From CAZSWS01 sp964610765 (lineage in GTDB: Bacteria > Bacteroidota > Bacteroidia > Bacteroidales > Tannerellaceae): a stretch of 64,000 nucleotides of DNA. Location: assembly GCA_964610765.1 (NCBI GenBank), contig CAZSWS010000001.1, positions 73,139 to 137,138 of the forward strand, given 5' to 3'. The position numbers and the translations under genes were made by a program. Shown one piece after another: positions 1 to 9,608 of this stretch (positions are counted from its first letter, which is position 1; each line of letters starts with the position of its first letter). The notes below the pieces were generated by a model. The model saw only the letters and a list, made by a program, of their open reading frames with translations, did not search any database and was not told the DNA's origin.

Positions 1-1421
1 GAATTGCCAATGAAGGAGTTATTTTCAACAACAGCTTTGTAGCTAATTCAATCAGTGGTCCTAGTCGTGCATGCCTCTTAACGGGAAAACACAGTCATAA
101 AAATGGTTTTATAGACAATATGCACAGGTTTGATGGTGAACAACAAACCTTCCCAAAACTGCTCCAAAAAGCCGGTTACCAGACAGCTGTAGTAGGAAAA
201 TGGCATTTAACATCTGACCCTACCGGGTTTGACTATTGGAACATCTTAGTAGGTCAAGGTGAATATTACAACCCCATATTCATTGATAACGGTGTGAAGG
301 TTGAAAAACCGGGATATGCTACCAATATTACAACTGATATTGCATTAGAGTGGCTGGAGAACAAACGAGATAAAAACAAGCCGTTCTGCATGCTGCTTCA
401 CCACAAAGCACCTCATCGCACATGGATGCCTGACATTCAGGATTTAGGCGCATTCGAGGATGCTGATTTTCCGCTACCTGATAACTTCTTTGATAAATAT
501 GAAGGTCGTAAAGCAGCTAGTATGCAAGAAATGCACATTCTCAAAGATATGGATCTTGTCTATGACTTAAAAATGGCTGATAAAGAAGGTGAAATTCATA
601 CAAGAAGCAAAGGGCTGGAGTCTGTAGGGCGTGACATGTATCAGCGAGTGGACGTTTCAGGCAGAATGACAACTGAACAAAAAGAGGCATGGGATGCCTA
701 TTTCGATCCAATAATAGCTGAGTTTAAGAAGCAAAACTTCACCGATGAAGAACTGGCAGCGTGGAAATTCCAACGGTATATGAAAGACTATCTCAGTGTC
801 ATTAAGTCGGTAGATAGAAATATAGGAGAAGTTTTAGATTATTTGGAGAAAGAAGGTCTATTAGAAAACACATTGGTTATCTATACCTCTGACCAAGGAT
901 TTTACATGGGAGAACATGGCTGGTTTGACAAGCGATTCATGTATCAAGAATCTTATCGCACACCACTAGTAGCACGTTTTCCCGGAGGTAAACGAAGAGA
1001 AATAAATCAACTGGTACAAAACATTGACCACGCTCCCACTTTCTTAGAATTAGCCGGCGTACCTGTACCGGAAGATATCCAAGGAGACTCCTATCTTTCT
1101 TTGCTGAAAGGGAAAAACCCAAAAAACTGGAGAAAATCTTTATACTATCATTACTATGAATATCCGGCTGAACATCGTGTAGTCCGCCATTATGGGGTAA
1201 ATACTGATAGATATAAACTGATACATTTTTACTATGGCATGGACGAATGGGAACTCTATGATTTGAAAACAGACCCTGCTGAAATGAACAACCTCTATGG
1301 CAAACCGGGCTATGAAAAGATAACCAAGAAACTAAAAGAGGAACTAGTGAAGCTTCAAAAGCAGTACGATGATCCTATTGAAGAAGATATCGTTGCGAAA
1401 AACTATTACCAAGCAAAGTAA
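1..1421 (+). CDS. Sulfatase (S1 family, serine-type), 5' end outside the window
   Basis: The reading frame is open from base 3, so the gene starts left of the window and the first ATG at 120 is internal. Upstream of it, at 54-71, the frame encodes S-G-P-S-R-A followed by CLLTG, the sulfatase activation motif (C/S)-x-P-S-R-x(4)-TG. The modified residue is serine (codon 54-56), so formylglycine would need an anaerobic sulfatase-maturating enzyme. Further on, DQGFYMGEHGWFDKR and the C-terminal LYDLKTDPAEMNNL are typical of alkaline-phosphatase-superfamily sulfatases. Family members are periplasmic or surface enzymes that remove sulfate from glycans such as mucin or glycosaminoglycans. The GEHGWFDKR stretch resembles GlcNAc-6-sulfatase-like subfamilies, but the substrate is inference. 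No glycan-utilisation partners are visible on this side. Confidence 0.93.
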   Translation, partial: IANEGVIFNNSFVANSISGPSRACLLTGKHSHKNGFIDNMHRFDGEQQTFPKLLQKAGYQTAVVGKWHLTSDPTGFDYWNILVGQGEYYNPIFIDNGVKVEKPGYATNITTDIALEWLENKRDKNKPFCMLLHHKAPHRTWMPDIQDLGAFEDADFPLPDNFFDKYEGRKAASMQEMHILKDMDLVYDLKMADKEGEIHTRSKGLESVGRDMYQRVDVSGRMTTEQKEAWDAYFDPIIAEFKKQNFTDEELAAWKFQRYMKDYLSVIKSVDRNIGEVLDYLEKEGLLENTLVIYTSDQGFYMGEHGWFDKRFMYQESYRTPLVARFPGGKRREINQLVQNIDHAPTFLELAGVPVPEDIQGDSYLSLLKGKNPKNWRKSLYYHYYEYPAEHRVVRHYGVNTDRYKLIHFYYGMDEWELYDLKTDPAEMNNLYGKPGYEKITKKLKEELVKLQKQYDDPIEEDIVAKNYYQAK

Positions 1422-1522
1422 TTAATCCCTAAAAGACACTCTTTTTATTTTCATAAACACAAGCAAAAAATCTTCTATGTTACGACTACTGACTTGAATA
1501 ATAACAATGAAGATACACCAAC

Positions 1523-1559
1523 AAGTAAGGGGAAGCATAATCTACGCTTCCCCTTACTT
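1523..1559 (+). terminator. Terminator between the sulfatase gene and yidC
   Basis: A perfect 14-bp inverted repeat (1523-1536 and 1546-1559, 9-nt loop, GC-rich centre) lies between two convergent genes and is followed on the plus strand by a T-rich tract. It probably stops both transcripts. Confidence 0.85.
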
Positions 1560-1624
1560 TATTATATATAATATCCACTCAGCTCTAAAACCAGCTATTG
1601 AGCAGATTTAGTAACACTCAACTG

Positions 1625-3526
1625 TTATCTTCTTCGTTGCTGTCTCTTAGCTTGCTCTTCCTGCATCTTTTGAGCTTCCTCTAAACGCTTCATAAAAGAA
1701 GATTTCTTTTGAGGTTTCTTTTTATTTTCCTCTAACTTAAGCAACAGTTTATCTTCGTTAATAGCCAAGCGGAACACCGTTGTTTGTAAAATAGTTATCA
1801 ACGTAGATACCAAGAAATAGTAGCTTAGTGCTGCGGCATTTTGATTGAAAATAAATAAGAACATCAACGGCATCATATACATCATTACTTTCATTCCAGG
1901 CATTTGTTGCTGCTGACCGGTATCGGTCAACTTCATATTATACCTTGTATAGATGATATTGACAACAGTCATTAATAAACAGAACAAACTGACATGATTA
2001 CCATAGAACGAAGAAATGAAAGGAATATTTGTACTCCAACTAACAATGGAGTCATAGGTGGACAAGTCATCAGCCCATAAGAAACTTTGTTGACGCAACT
2101 CAATAGATGTAGGGAATAACCAATACAAGGCAATCAGAATTGGGAATTGAAGAAGCATTGGCAAACATCCACTCAAAGGACTAGCTCCTGCCTTGCTATA
2201 TAGCTCCATCGTTTCACGCTGCTTTTCCATTGCTTGTTCTTGCTTGGGATATTTCGCATTTATCTGCTCTACTTGCGGACGCAATACACGCATTTTAGCT
2301 GTCGACATATACGACTTATAAGTAAGTGGGAACAAACAGGTTTTGACAATCAGTGTTAATATAAAAATCACCAAACCATAATTTGCAATATGATTGCCTA
2401 AGAAGTTAAAGATAGGTAGTATAAAATATTTGTTGATTGGTCTGAAAAACTTAGGTGCTAAGTAAATTAAATTATCTAAGTCTAATTGTTCTTCTTTAAC
2501 TACTCCCTTATCATAGGCCTTAAGCATATCGTACTTATTGGGTCCAAAGAAATAGGTCAAATGAGTGGCATCTCTACCTAAAACATCAAATGACGTAGAG
2601 GTAGTAGTTTTCATTTGCTTTAGATGCTCTGCATCATCTTCCGGAAGCATTCTTGTTGTTAATGTAGATTCAGTAAATCCATCATCAGCTATCAAAATAG
2701 TTGAGAAGAATTTATTCTTATAAGCAATCCATTTTAATCGATCAGGTATGCTTTTATCTTCATCTTTATTTTGATTTAGATTTTCGACATTGGCAGTCTG
2801 AAGCTTATAGAATAATCCCGTATGTTGATTCTCGAACTTCCGACCTTTTTCCAGTTGCCTTACTCGTTGATCCCATGTAATATCCAAGGTATTCATCTTG
2901 GGAGAAAGTACTCCATTCATCCCAACAGCCTCAATACGTAAATCAACCATGTAATCATCAGGACGTAAGGTGTAGATAAAGTCCATATATCCAGCCCCGG
3001 TGGTTGACAATCGCATAGTAACCGAGTTATCTTCAGAAGCCTTTGCTGATTCAAAAAATAAGTCTTTAGTATTAATCACTTGATTACTTGCAGTAATAAG
3101 CGTCATATTAAAAGACATATCCTCTCCATCAAAAAGGATTAACGGGTTATTGTCATATTTCTTATACTCTTTCAGTTCAACCGCGTATACAGATGCTCCC
3201 TTGGTAGAAAGTTTGACTTTTACTTTGTCATTTTCCAGGGTTTCAAATTGTTGTTCACCACTAGCAGAACTAGCAAAAACGCCATACATACTCTCAAAAT
3301 AGTTAAGCTTTACAGAGTCTGTAGCTTCAGCTAATTGGCTCGCAAATTCAATTGAATCTTTTTTCACAACCATATCTCGTTCAGCTTGTACTGCCTGAGC
3401 TATTGAGTCTAATTGTGCCTGTTGTTGTCTGGCGGCAATTTGCTCCGGACTGGGGCGATTGAACCAACTAAAAGCAAAAAGTGCAACTCCAATTAATAGG
3501 AAACCAATGATAGTATTCTTATCCAT
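1625..3526 (-). CDS. yidC: Membrane protein insertase YidC
   Basis: 633 aa, the usual length for Bacteroidetes YidC. It inserts and folds inner-membrane proteins, alone or with SecYEG. An N-terminal membrane anchor (about residues 5-20) is followed by the large periplasmic beta domain. The conserved insertase core begins near residue 380 (NYGLVIFILTLIVKTCLFPL) and continues through GASPLSGCLPMLLQFPILIALYWLF and the terminal hydrophobic segments. The tail is strongly basic (KRQQRRR), as expected for ribosome contact. It starts 14 bp after pyrG on the same strand, so the two are very likely co-transcribed. Confidence 0.98.
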   Translation of the reverse strand: MDKNTIIGFLLIGVALFAFSWFNRPSPEQIAARQQQAQLDSIAQAVQAERDMVVKKDSIEFASQLAEATDSVKLNYFESMYGVFASSASGEQQFETLENDKVKVKLSTKGASVYAVELKEYKKYDNNPLILFDGEDMSFNMTLITASNQVINTKDLFFESAKASEDNSVTMRLSTTGAGYMDFIYTLRPDDYMVDLRIEAVGMNGVLSPKMNTLDITWDQRVRQLEKGRKFENQHTGLFYKLQTANVENLNQNKDEDKSIPDRLKWIAYKNKFFSTILIADDGFTESTLTTRMLPEDDAEHLKQMKTTTSTSFDVLGRDATHLTYFFGPNKYDMLKAYDKGVVKEEQLDLDNLIYLAPKFFRPINKYFILPIFNFLGNHIANYGLVIFILTLIVKTCLFPLTYKSYMSTAKMRVLRPQVEQINAKYPKQEQAMEKQRETMELYSKAGASPLSGCLPMLLQFPILIALYWLFPTSIELRQQSFLWADDLSTYDSIVSWSTNIPFISSFYGNHVSLFCLLMTVVNIIYTRYNMKLTDTGQQQQMPGMKVMMYMMPLMFLFIFNQNAAALSYYFLVSTLITILQTTVFRLAINEDKLLLKLEENKKKPQKKSSFMKRLEEAQKMQEEQAKRQQRRR

Positions 3527-3540
3527 TTATCAGTTTTGTA

Positions 3541-5166
3541 TTATTTCTTAATATTTTTTTCTTCTTTATAATCTATAGCAGCTTTAACAAAGCTTATAAA
3601 CAAAGGATTCGGATTGACAACCGTACTATTATACTCCGGATGATATTGAACACCAGTATACCAGCGTAAAGAGGGAACCTCAATTACCTCAACCAAATCT
3701 GTATCGGGATTGACGCCTACACATTTCATCCCAGCCTTTTCCACTACTTCTTTATATTCATTATTAAACTCAAAACGATGTCTGTGTCTTTCTTGAATAA
3801 CTTCTTGACCATATGCTTTGTATGTATTAGACTTCTTATCTAAAACACACTCATAGGCTCCTAAACGCATCGTTCCACCTTTATTGACTACATTTTTCTG
3901 TTCTTCCATCAAGTCGATTACTTTGTCTGATGCCTGCGGATCAAATTCAGCAGAATTTGCGTCACTTAGGTTTAACACGTTTCGTGCAAATTCAATAACC
4001 ATGCATTGCATACCCAAGCAAATACCCAGACTAGGCAAATTGTTTTCACGGGCATAACGTATCGCTTTAAACTTACCCTCCACACCTCGTTGACCAAAGC
4101 CCGGTGCTATTAAGACACCATCCATATCTCCTAAAAGAGAAGCTACATTTTCGTCCGTAATTTTCTCAGAATGAATAAAATGTAAGTCTAATACGTGTTC
4201 GTTGTAAATTGAAGCAATTAATAATGACTCATCAATCGACTTATACGCATCTTGCAGCTCTACGTATTTACCAATTAAGGCTATACGAATAGTCTTTTTA
4301 GCATTTGACTTTCGATGCAAAAACAATTTCCAATCCTCCAGTTTAGGAGTGACACCTACCTCTTCACCTGTTTTTCTTAAAACAAGCTCATCCATTTTTT
4401 GCTGTAATAACAATAAGGGAACCTCGTAAATTGTTGGTAAGTCTACAGACTGAATCACAGCCTCTTCACTTACATTACAAAACAAAGCTACTTTCTTTAG
4501 AATGGATGTATGTAGTTTTTGTTCTGTACGCAACACCAATATATCAGGCTGTATACCTAATTCTTGTAACTGCTTAACTGAATGCTGAGTAGGCTTTGTT
4601 TTATATTCTTTTGCTGCGGCAATATAAGGTACATACGTGAGATGTATACAAACACATCTGTTACCTAACTCCCAACGTAACTGTCTAACACTTTCTATAA
4701 AAGGCAAAGACTCAATATCACCAACCGTTCCTCCTATTTCAGTAATCACGTAGTCATATTGATTTTTCAGCCCCAACTGTTTTATATTACGTTTTATTTC
4801 GTCGGTTATATGCGGAATGACTTGAACTGTTTTACCTAAATAGTCTCCTTTTCTTTCCTTTGAAATAACATTTTGGTAAATACGACCTGTAGTTATATTA
4901 TTAGCTTTGGTGGTTCTAATATTTAAAAAACGCTCGTAATGACCTAAGTCCAAGTCTGTTTCCCTTCCATCAGTAGTTACATAACATTCACCATGCTCAT
5001 AAGGGTTGAGCGTGCCCGGATCAATATTTATATAAGGGTCAAATTTTTGAATAGTAACTTTATAACCCCTTGCTTGAAGCAATTTACCTAACGAGGCAGA
5101 AATAATACCCTTACCTAAAGATGATACAACACCGCCTGTGACGAAGATATACTTTGTTGATCCCAC
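3541..5166 (-). CDS. pyrG: CTP synthase
   Basis: 541 aa, standard length. It makes CTP from UTP, ATP and glutamine in the cytoplasm. The N-terminal amidoligase domain opens with VTGGVVSSLGKG (residues 9-20). The C-terminal class I glutamine amidotransferase domain shows GICLGMQ with the nucleophile Cys383, and the HPE motif with His509 and Glu511. All key residues are present. It is first gene of a pyrG-yidC pair, with a sigma-ABfr-type promoter just upstream. Confidence 0.99.
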   Translation of the reverse strand: MGSTKYIFVTGGVVSSLGKGIISASLGKLLQARGYKVTIQKFDPYINIDPGTLNPYEHGECYVTTDGRETDLDLGHYERFLNIRTTKANNITTGRIYQNVISKERKGDYLGKTVQVIPHITDEIKRNIKQLGLKNQYDYVITEIGGTVGDIESLPFIESVRQLRWELGNRCVCIHLTYVPYIAAAKEYKTKPTQHSVKQLQELGIQPDILVLRTEQKLHTSILKKVALFCNVSEEAVIQSVDLPTIYEVPLLLLQQKMDELVLRKTGEEVGVTPKLEDWKLFLHRKSNAKKTIRIALIGKYVELQDAYKSIDESLLIASIYNEHVLDLHFIHSEKITDENVASLLGDMDGVLIAPGFGQRGVEGKFKAIRYARENNLPSLGICLGMQCMVIEFARNVLNLSDANSAEFDPQASDKVIDLMEEQKNVVNKGGTMRLGAYECVLDKKSNTYKAYGQEVIQERHRHRFEFNNEYKEVVEKAGMKCVGVNPDTDLVEVIEVPSLRWYTGVQYHPEYNSTVVNPNPLFISFVKAAIDYKEEKNIKK

Positions 5167-5194
5167 AATTTTATATTTTAATTTTATGAAGTTG

Positions 5195-5225
5195 CAAATT
5201 TACAGATTTTCATCTAATAACCCAA
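5195..5225 (-). promoter_or_regulatory. Probable promoter of pyrG-yidC
   Basis: Read on the minus strand, TAAATTTG (5202-5195) fits the Bacteroidetes -7 consensus TAnnTTTG, and a TTG lies 20 bp upstream (5225-5223). The start codon is about 30 bp downstream. Confidence 0.6.
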
Positions 5226-5266
5226 TGAATATCACTCCTTAATATCTTTTATAACCTTACATAACC

Positions 5267-5303
5267 AAAACAACCGCAAAAGCATCGCTTTTACGGTTGT
5301 TTT
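5267..5303 (-). terminator. Second hairpin downstream of the M64 peptidase gene
   Basis: A 17-bp inverted repeat with one mismatch and a 3-nt loop (5267-5283 and 5287-5303). On the minus strand it ends in a GTTGTTTT-type tract. It follows the stronger terminator at 5354-5396 and may act as a backup stop. Confidence 0.55.
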
Positions 5304-5353
5304 GATAAAACACAGAGTATTATTAAAAGTAAAACGACCAAAATTAGTTTACA

Positions 5354-5396
5354 TAAAAAAGCTTGCTTGTGTTTTGGAGTCTACACAAACAAGCTT
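5354..5396 (-). terminator. Rho-independent terminator of the M64 peptidase gene
   Basis: 14-bp stem with one mismatch (5359-5372 and 5383-5396). On the minus strand it is followed directly by a run of six T. It lies about 38 bp past the peptidase stop codon. Confidence 0.85.
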
Positions 5397-5433
5397 CATC
5401 TTTTTTCTTGTAAAGAAAGTTACAAAAAACTAT

Positions 5434-7032
5434 TTATTCAGGAATAATTATTGGAGGAGCTAAAGGTGGTAGAATCTCTGTACTCTTCGTCTTAGGATAA
5501 GCTGCCCAAGCCTTTTCCACATCATCTATTTGTACAAACTTTTCAAAGGAAAAGTCAACCCCTGCAATTTCCATGATTCTAGCTACTATTGAATAACGAC
5601 TAGGTGCATTATAATAAGGAACATTATTATCCATACAAGTTTTCACTTCTTCAGGCTTCCATACATCTTTACCATAATATACAGCTCCTTCAAAACAGCC
5701 AACCGTTGGATATTTTTCATGTTCTAAAAAATCTTTCCACACAACCTTCTGGGGATCATTAGTCAAGTCTGCATTTGCATATCCGCCAACTTCATGGTAG
5801 CTCCTTATCATATTCACCCAACTTGTTCCTCCAGTGTAAATAGATGTTGTTTTGTTTTGACTATTAACATACTCATCTGCTAAACGACCAAAGCCATGCC
5901 CTCCCGATTCATGATGAATAAGTCCTCCAAAATGTTTTGGATGCATAGGACACATGGCAATAGAAAAGCCCGATAATCTTTTTTTAGCCGTCCCGGCATA
6001 CTTATCACTATTTAACACTAAAACCACAGACATATCCTTTAAGTCATAATCAGTAATAACTTTTCCATTTAAGCTTCCAATTAGCTTGGTATATTCAATA
6101 CACTTATCCTCATCACACCTTATGATTGTACCATCTCCATAGTAAGACTCAAATTTATTATCAACTTGCCCTTTGCTATTCCCTACCCCTTCTTCCAGAG
6201 ATTCAGCAACAACCATGTAGATATTAAAATAATCTCGATACTCAGTATAAGGATAAATAGAGAAAAAGTGATTTGCAGCATCATGCATTGCCTTTTCATA
6301 CTTACCAGATTTATGCTTTACTAAATCCTTCACAATAAACCCTTCGCCCATAAAAATCAAATCCACTCCTTTTCCTTTAGTCGCTTTTTGTAGTAAAACG
6401 ACCTCTTTATCTTTATGAAAAGGGATAACCGTTTCCTGTGTAACAAACACCTGTTTAGTATTACCGAAAGATAAAATATTCAATTCAGCAATACGGTCTT
6501 TATAATCGTCGTTTAATGCTTTAGGCGTAACGGTTATTTCATGTTTTCCTGCTTTTCCAGAAAGAGGAGTAATGGTTAACCATGTGGCTTCACACTCTAT
6601 TTCCCAATCTTTACTTGTTTCAAAAACGAATTTAGCTGACTCATCTTCTTTCAACAAAGTAATTTCAGGATCAGAAATATTTATATTCCCTACACCCGGC
6701 TGTGTGACAAATACATCCTTACTCAGATCAGATGCAATAATCTTAAAAGTAGCTTCACGGTTTTCATTTCTAGTAGCTAAAGTACTTGTAATGGTTATCA
6801 CATGTGTACCTGCATTACCACTCATGGGCTCTACTTGAAGCCAGAAAGGCTTAGTAGTGATATTCCAGTCAACATTTGTTTCAATAGTAATAGTTTTTGA
6901 TTGAACATCATAACTATCAAACTTTACTTCTGTCGTTGGTACTTTTAGCATGGTAGGTTCCTTGTCGTCAGAACAGCTAAAAATTAACAGAAGAGGAATT
7001 AACAAGCAGAATAATTTTGAAAAACTTTTCAT
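5434..7032 (-). CDS. BACON-domain M64 (IgA-type) metallopeptidase, lipoprotein
   Basis: 532 aa. The N-terminus is a lipoprotein signal with the lipobox LIFS-C (Cys20), so the protein is probably membrane-anchored outside the cytoplasm. Two tandem BACON-like repeats follow (about residues 27-112 and 118-200), each ending in a VFVTQ strand and each containing the W-L-x-(V/I)-x-P-x-SG pattern. The rest is a peptidase M64 domain with a zinc site at H374-E375 to H379 and the downstream LADEY. The metal motif reads HESGGH, one residue longer between the histidines than a plain HExxH. Family members include clostridial IgA proteases. The real substrate here is unknown. It stands alone with its own terminators. 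Confidence 0.88.
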   Translation of the reverse strand: MKSFSKLFCLLIPLLLIFSCSDDKEPTMLKVPTTEVKFDSYDVQSKTITIETNVDWNITTKPFWLQVEPMSGNAGTHVITITSTLATRNENREATFKIIASDLSKDVFVTQPGVGNINISDPEITLLKEDESAKFVFETSKDWEIECEATWLTITPLSGKAGKHEITVTPKALNDDYKDRIAELNILSFGNTKQVFVTQETVIPFHKDKEVVLLQKATKGKGVDLIFMGEGFIVKDLVKHKSGKYEKAMHDAANHFFSIYPYTEYRDYFNIYMVVAESLEEGVGNSKGQVDNKFESYYGDGTIIRCDEDKCIEYTKLIGSLNGKVITDYDLKDMSVVLVLNSDKYAGTAKKRLSGFSIAMCPMHPKHFGGLIHHESGGHGFGRLADEYVNSQNKTTSIYTGGTSWVNMIRSYHEVGGYANADLTNDPQKVVWKDFLEHEKYPTVGCFEGAVYYGKDVWKPEEVKTCMDNNVPYYNAPSRYSIVARIMEIAGVDFSFEKFVQIDDVEKAWAAYPKTKSTEILPPLAPPIIIPE

Positions 7033-7170
7033 AGTAAAAAAAACAGATTTTTAAATATTATATAAAAAAACAATCACTTTAAAACTAAATAAGAAAAAAA
7101 CACGACAGAATGCCAAAAACAAACACTCTTCAATCGCCTAATTGTCAGACAATTCCATCGTTTTGACATG

Positions 7171-7178
7171 CAAATATA
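7171..7178 (-). promoter_or_regulatory. Candidate -7 element of the M64 peptidase gene
   Basis: Minus-strand TATATTTG fits TAnnTTTG about 140 bp upstream of the start codon. No TTG at the expected distance is seen, so support is partial. The rest of 7033-7317 is AT-rich without other recognisable signals. Confidence 0.35.
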
Positions 7179-7317
7179 AACTTAAATCCATAGAAAAAAG
7201 GGAAAACAAAGAAAAGTCGCCTTTTTTGTTTCGATTTAACACAACAATGAGTTTTTCGGGAAGAAAGTAAAATAAACTAGTATATTTGTTAATAAATCGC
7301 TAAAAAAAAGTGTGCTG

Positions 7318-9534
7318 TCAAGTTAGACGTTCAGCGCTTTTAACACCTTTGACTGATCTGATATGTTTCAAAAGGCCTGTTAATGTAGCAGTATCTTTAA
7401 CCATTACAACAAAGCTTCCTTGAAATAAGCCAGCCTGGGTTTCTATATTGATAGATCGCAAAGTTACACCGGGGACTTTATTAATAACAGAAGTCACACC
7501 TGTCACAATGTTTATATCATCATTACCGGTCACACGAACTGCTACAATATATCCGTCAGTACCTTTTCCACTCCAACGTGCCTGAATAACTCGGTAACCA
7601 AAACGTGATATTATCTCAGGTGCATTAGGGCAACTCATACGGTGTATTTTTATCCCTTGGGTTGAGATATATGCAAAAATATCATCACCATAAATTGGAT
7701 TACAGCATTTTGCTAATTTATATTCTATACCTGTCAAGTTCTGATCTATCACTAGCACATCTTGCTTTGCACTAGCCTCTTCTATCTCTAAATTTGCTGC
7801 AACAAAATGTTCTGCACTTACTGTTTCCGGAGAATCTCCACCATCTTTTTCTTGTTTTTCAAACTCTAAATACTCATCAATCACTTGATTTGTATCAATA
7901 TGTTCTTCTCCTAATGCAACATAAAAGTCAGTAATGGTTTTATACCCCCTTTTCTTAATGAGCTTCATCAAGATAGCCTCTTCAACATTAATTTTCCGGT
8001 TTTTAAACCTACGATTAAGTGTTTCTTTAGCTATCTCTGCAATCTTAGCAGACTCCTCCCTCAACGATTGTTTGATTTTAGAGCGAGCCTTAGAGGTTAC
8101 CGCAAAAGTTAACCAGTCACGTTTTGGATTTTGAGATGGAGAGGTTAAAATCTCTACCGAATCTCCATTTTTTAGCGGATGTTTAATCGGTACATTCTTA
8201 TTATTTACTTTTCCAGAAACGACAGAACAACCCAGCTTTGTATGGATAGAAAAGGCAAAATCAAGCACCGTAGCACCAGCAGGAAGATTTATTAATTCTC
8301 CCTTGGGCGTAAATACATATATTTCATCTTTGTAAAGGTCCAACTTGAATTCCTTCATCAAATCCATTGGTGATGAGGTTTTATTTTCAAGCACAGCACG
8401 AACATCATTTACAAAGTCATCCAAATTTCTATCTGCTTTTACACCTTTATATTTCCAGTGGGCAGCCAACCCCCTTTCAGCTATTTCATCCATCCGTTCT
8501 GTACGTATTTGAACTTCGACCCATCTATTCTGAGGTCCTAGCACCGTTATATGAAGACTTTCATAACCATTTTTCTTAGGTATAGAAAGCCAGTCTTTCA
8601 TTCTATCCGGATTAGGCTGATACATATCCGTAATAATAGAATAGACCTGCCAACACTCTGACCGCTCTTTTTCTAGCGGAGAATCAAGAACTACACGTAT
8701 AGCAAACAAATCATAAATGCTTTCAAACTCTATATTTTGTTTCTTCAGTTTGCTATTAATTGAATGAATGGATTTTGTACGTCCTTTAATCTCAAATTTA
8801 AGATTATCAGCTTTAAGTCTTTTCTCAATTGGCTCAATAAACTCTGCAATATAGGCATCTCTTGAACGTTTAGTTTCGTTCAGTTTCTTCTTGATAAAAT
8901 CAAACTGTTTCGGGTCAATATACTTTAATGATAAGTCTTCCAGTTCTCCTTTTATCTTATATAAACCCATCCGATGAGCTAATGGAGCATATAAATAAGA
9001 CACCTCTGTTGATAAACGTACACGCTCACTGTTTTCAACGAGTTGTTTTCCAGAACGCATAAGGAACAAACGGTCAGCAATCATGATAAGAATAACCCGC
9101 ACATCTTCAGCAAAAGAGAAAAGCAAGTGATGAAAATTTTCAGAATTTACGGCCGTATTTCTTGCATATAAGTCAGAGGTCTTTAGTAGTAGTTCTAAAA
9201 TATGGGCTACGTCAACACCAAATTCTTTTTTCACCTCAGTCATACTCAAAGCCGCTTTCATAGCCGGGCGATATAGGAGCATGGCAATAATTGGATCTCG
9301 CTTCAAGCCAATTTCTTCGGATGCAATAAGAGCTGTAGACAAATTTCTTAACAAACCGTTAATGCCGTTTTTATCTCGACCGAAGCAGTCTTCATGAATA
9401 ATACGCTCGATAATTACACGCATCTTCCTGACATCACCTTCTTGCAAGCCTTCTAGCTGACTTTTCAGCAATTTACGATAGAGAAATAAAAACTCTTTCT
9501 TTTCTTCTGCTGTGAAATAAATCTGTTCTTTCAT
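7318..9534 (-). CDS. RelA/SpoT-family (p)ppGpp synthetase with degenerate hydrolase domain
   Basis: 738 aa, full RSH layout: N-terminal HD-type region (about 30-190), synthetase domain (240-360), TGS domain (403-465), helical region, Cys-containing zinc-finger-like region (CCNPIYGD from residue 610), and a C-terminal ACT domain (about 660-738). The synthetase motifs GRTKSIHSI, YDLFAIRVV, PKKNGYESLH and VEVQIRT are intact. Where bifunctional enzymes carry the metal-binding HDxxED motif, this protein has LLYRPA (86-91), and the later ADRLHNM is ADRLFLM. So (p)ppGpp hydrolysis is probably lost. The loop motif is RMKD (311-314), closer to the RxKD of bifunctional enzymes than to the ExDD of RelA. 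A second RSH with a working HD domain is expected elsewhere in the genome. Confidence 0.93.
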   Translation of the reverse strand: MKEQIYFTAEEKKEFLFLYRKLLKSQLEGLQEGDVRKMRVIIERIIHEDCFGRDKNGINGLLRNLSTALIASEEIGLKRDPIIAMLLYRPAMKAALSMTEVKKEFGVDVAHILELLLKTSDLYARNTAVNSENFHHLLFSFAEDVRVILIMIADRLFLMRSGKQLVENSERVRLSTEVSYLYAPLAHRMGLYKIKGELEDLSLKYIDPKQFDFIKKKLNETKRSRDAYIAEFIEPIEKRLKADNLKFEIKGRTKSIHSINSKLKKQNIEFESIYDLFAIRVVLDSPLEKERSECWQVYSIITDMYQPNPDRMKDWLSIPKKNGYESLHITVLGPQNRWVEVQIRTERMDEIAERGLAAHWKYKGVKADRNLDDFVNDVRAVLENKTSSPMDLMKEFKLDLYKDEIYVFTPKGELINLPAGATVLDFAFSIHTKLGCSVVSGKVNNKNVPIKHPLKNGDSVEILTSPSQNPKRDWLTFAVTSKARSKIKQSLREESAKIAEIAKETLNRRFKNRKINVEEAILMKLIKKRGYKTITDFYVALGEEHIDTNQVIDEYLEFEKQEKDGGDSPETVSAEHFVAANLEIEEASAKQDVLVIDQNLTGIEYKLAKCCNPIYGDDIFAYISTQGIKIHRMSCPNAPEIISRFGYRVIQARWSGKGTDGYIVAVRVTGNDDINIVTGVTSVINKVPGVTLRSINIETQAGLFQGSFVVMVKDTATLTGLLKHIRSVKGVKSAERLT

Positions 9535-9570
9535 TTTGCTATAAACTGTCTTTTCACTATTCGCTTAACG

Positions 9571-9578
9571 CAAAGATA
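9571..9578 (-). promoter_or_regulatory. Candidate -7 element of the RelA/SpoT-like gene
   Basis: Minus-strand TATCTTTG matches TAnnTTTG exactly, about 37 bp upstream of the start codon. No clear -33 TTG is present. Confidence 0.45.
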
Positions 9579-9608
9579 ATTTATTTATCGAATTGCTTTT
9601 TTATATTC

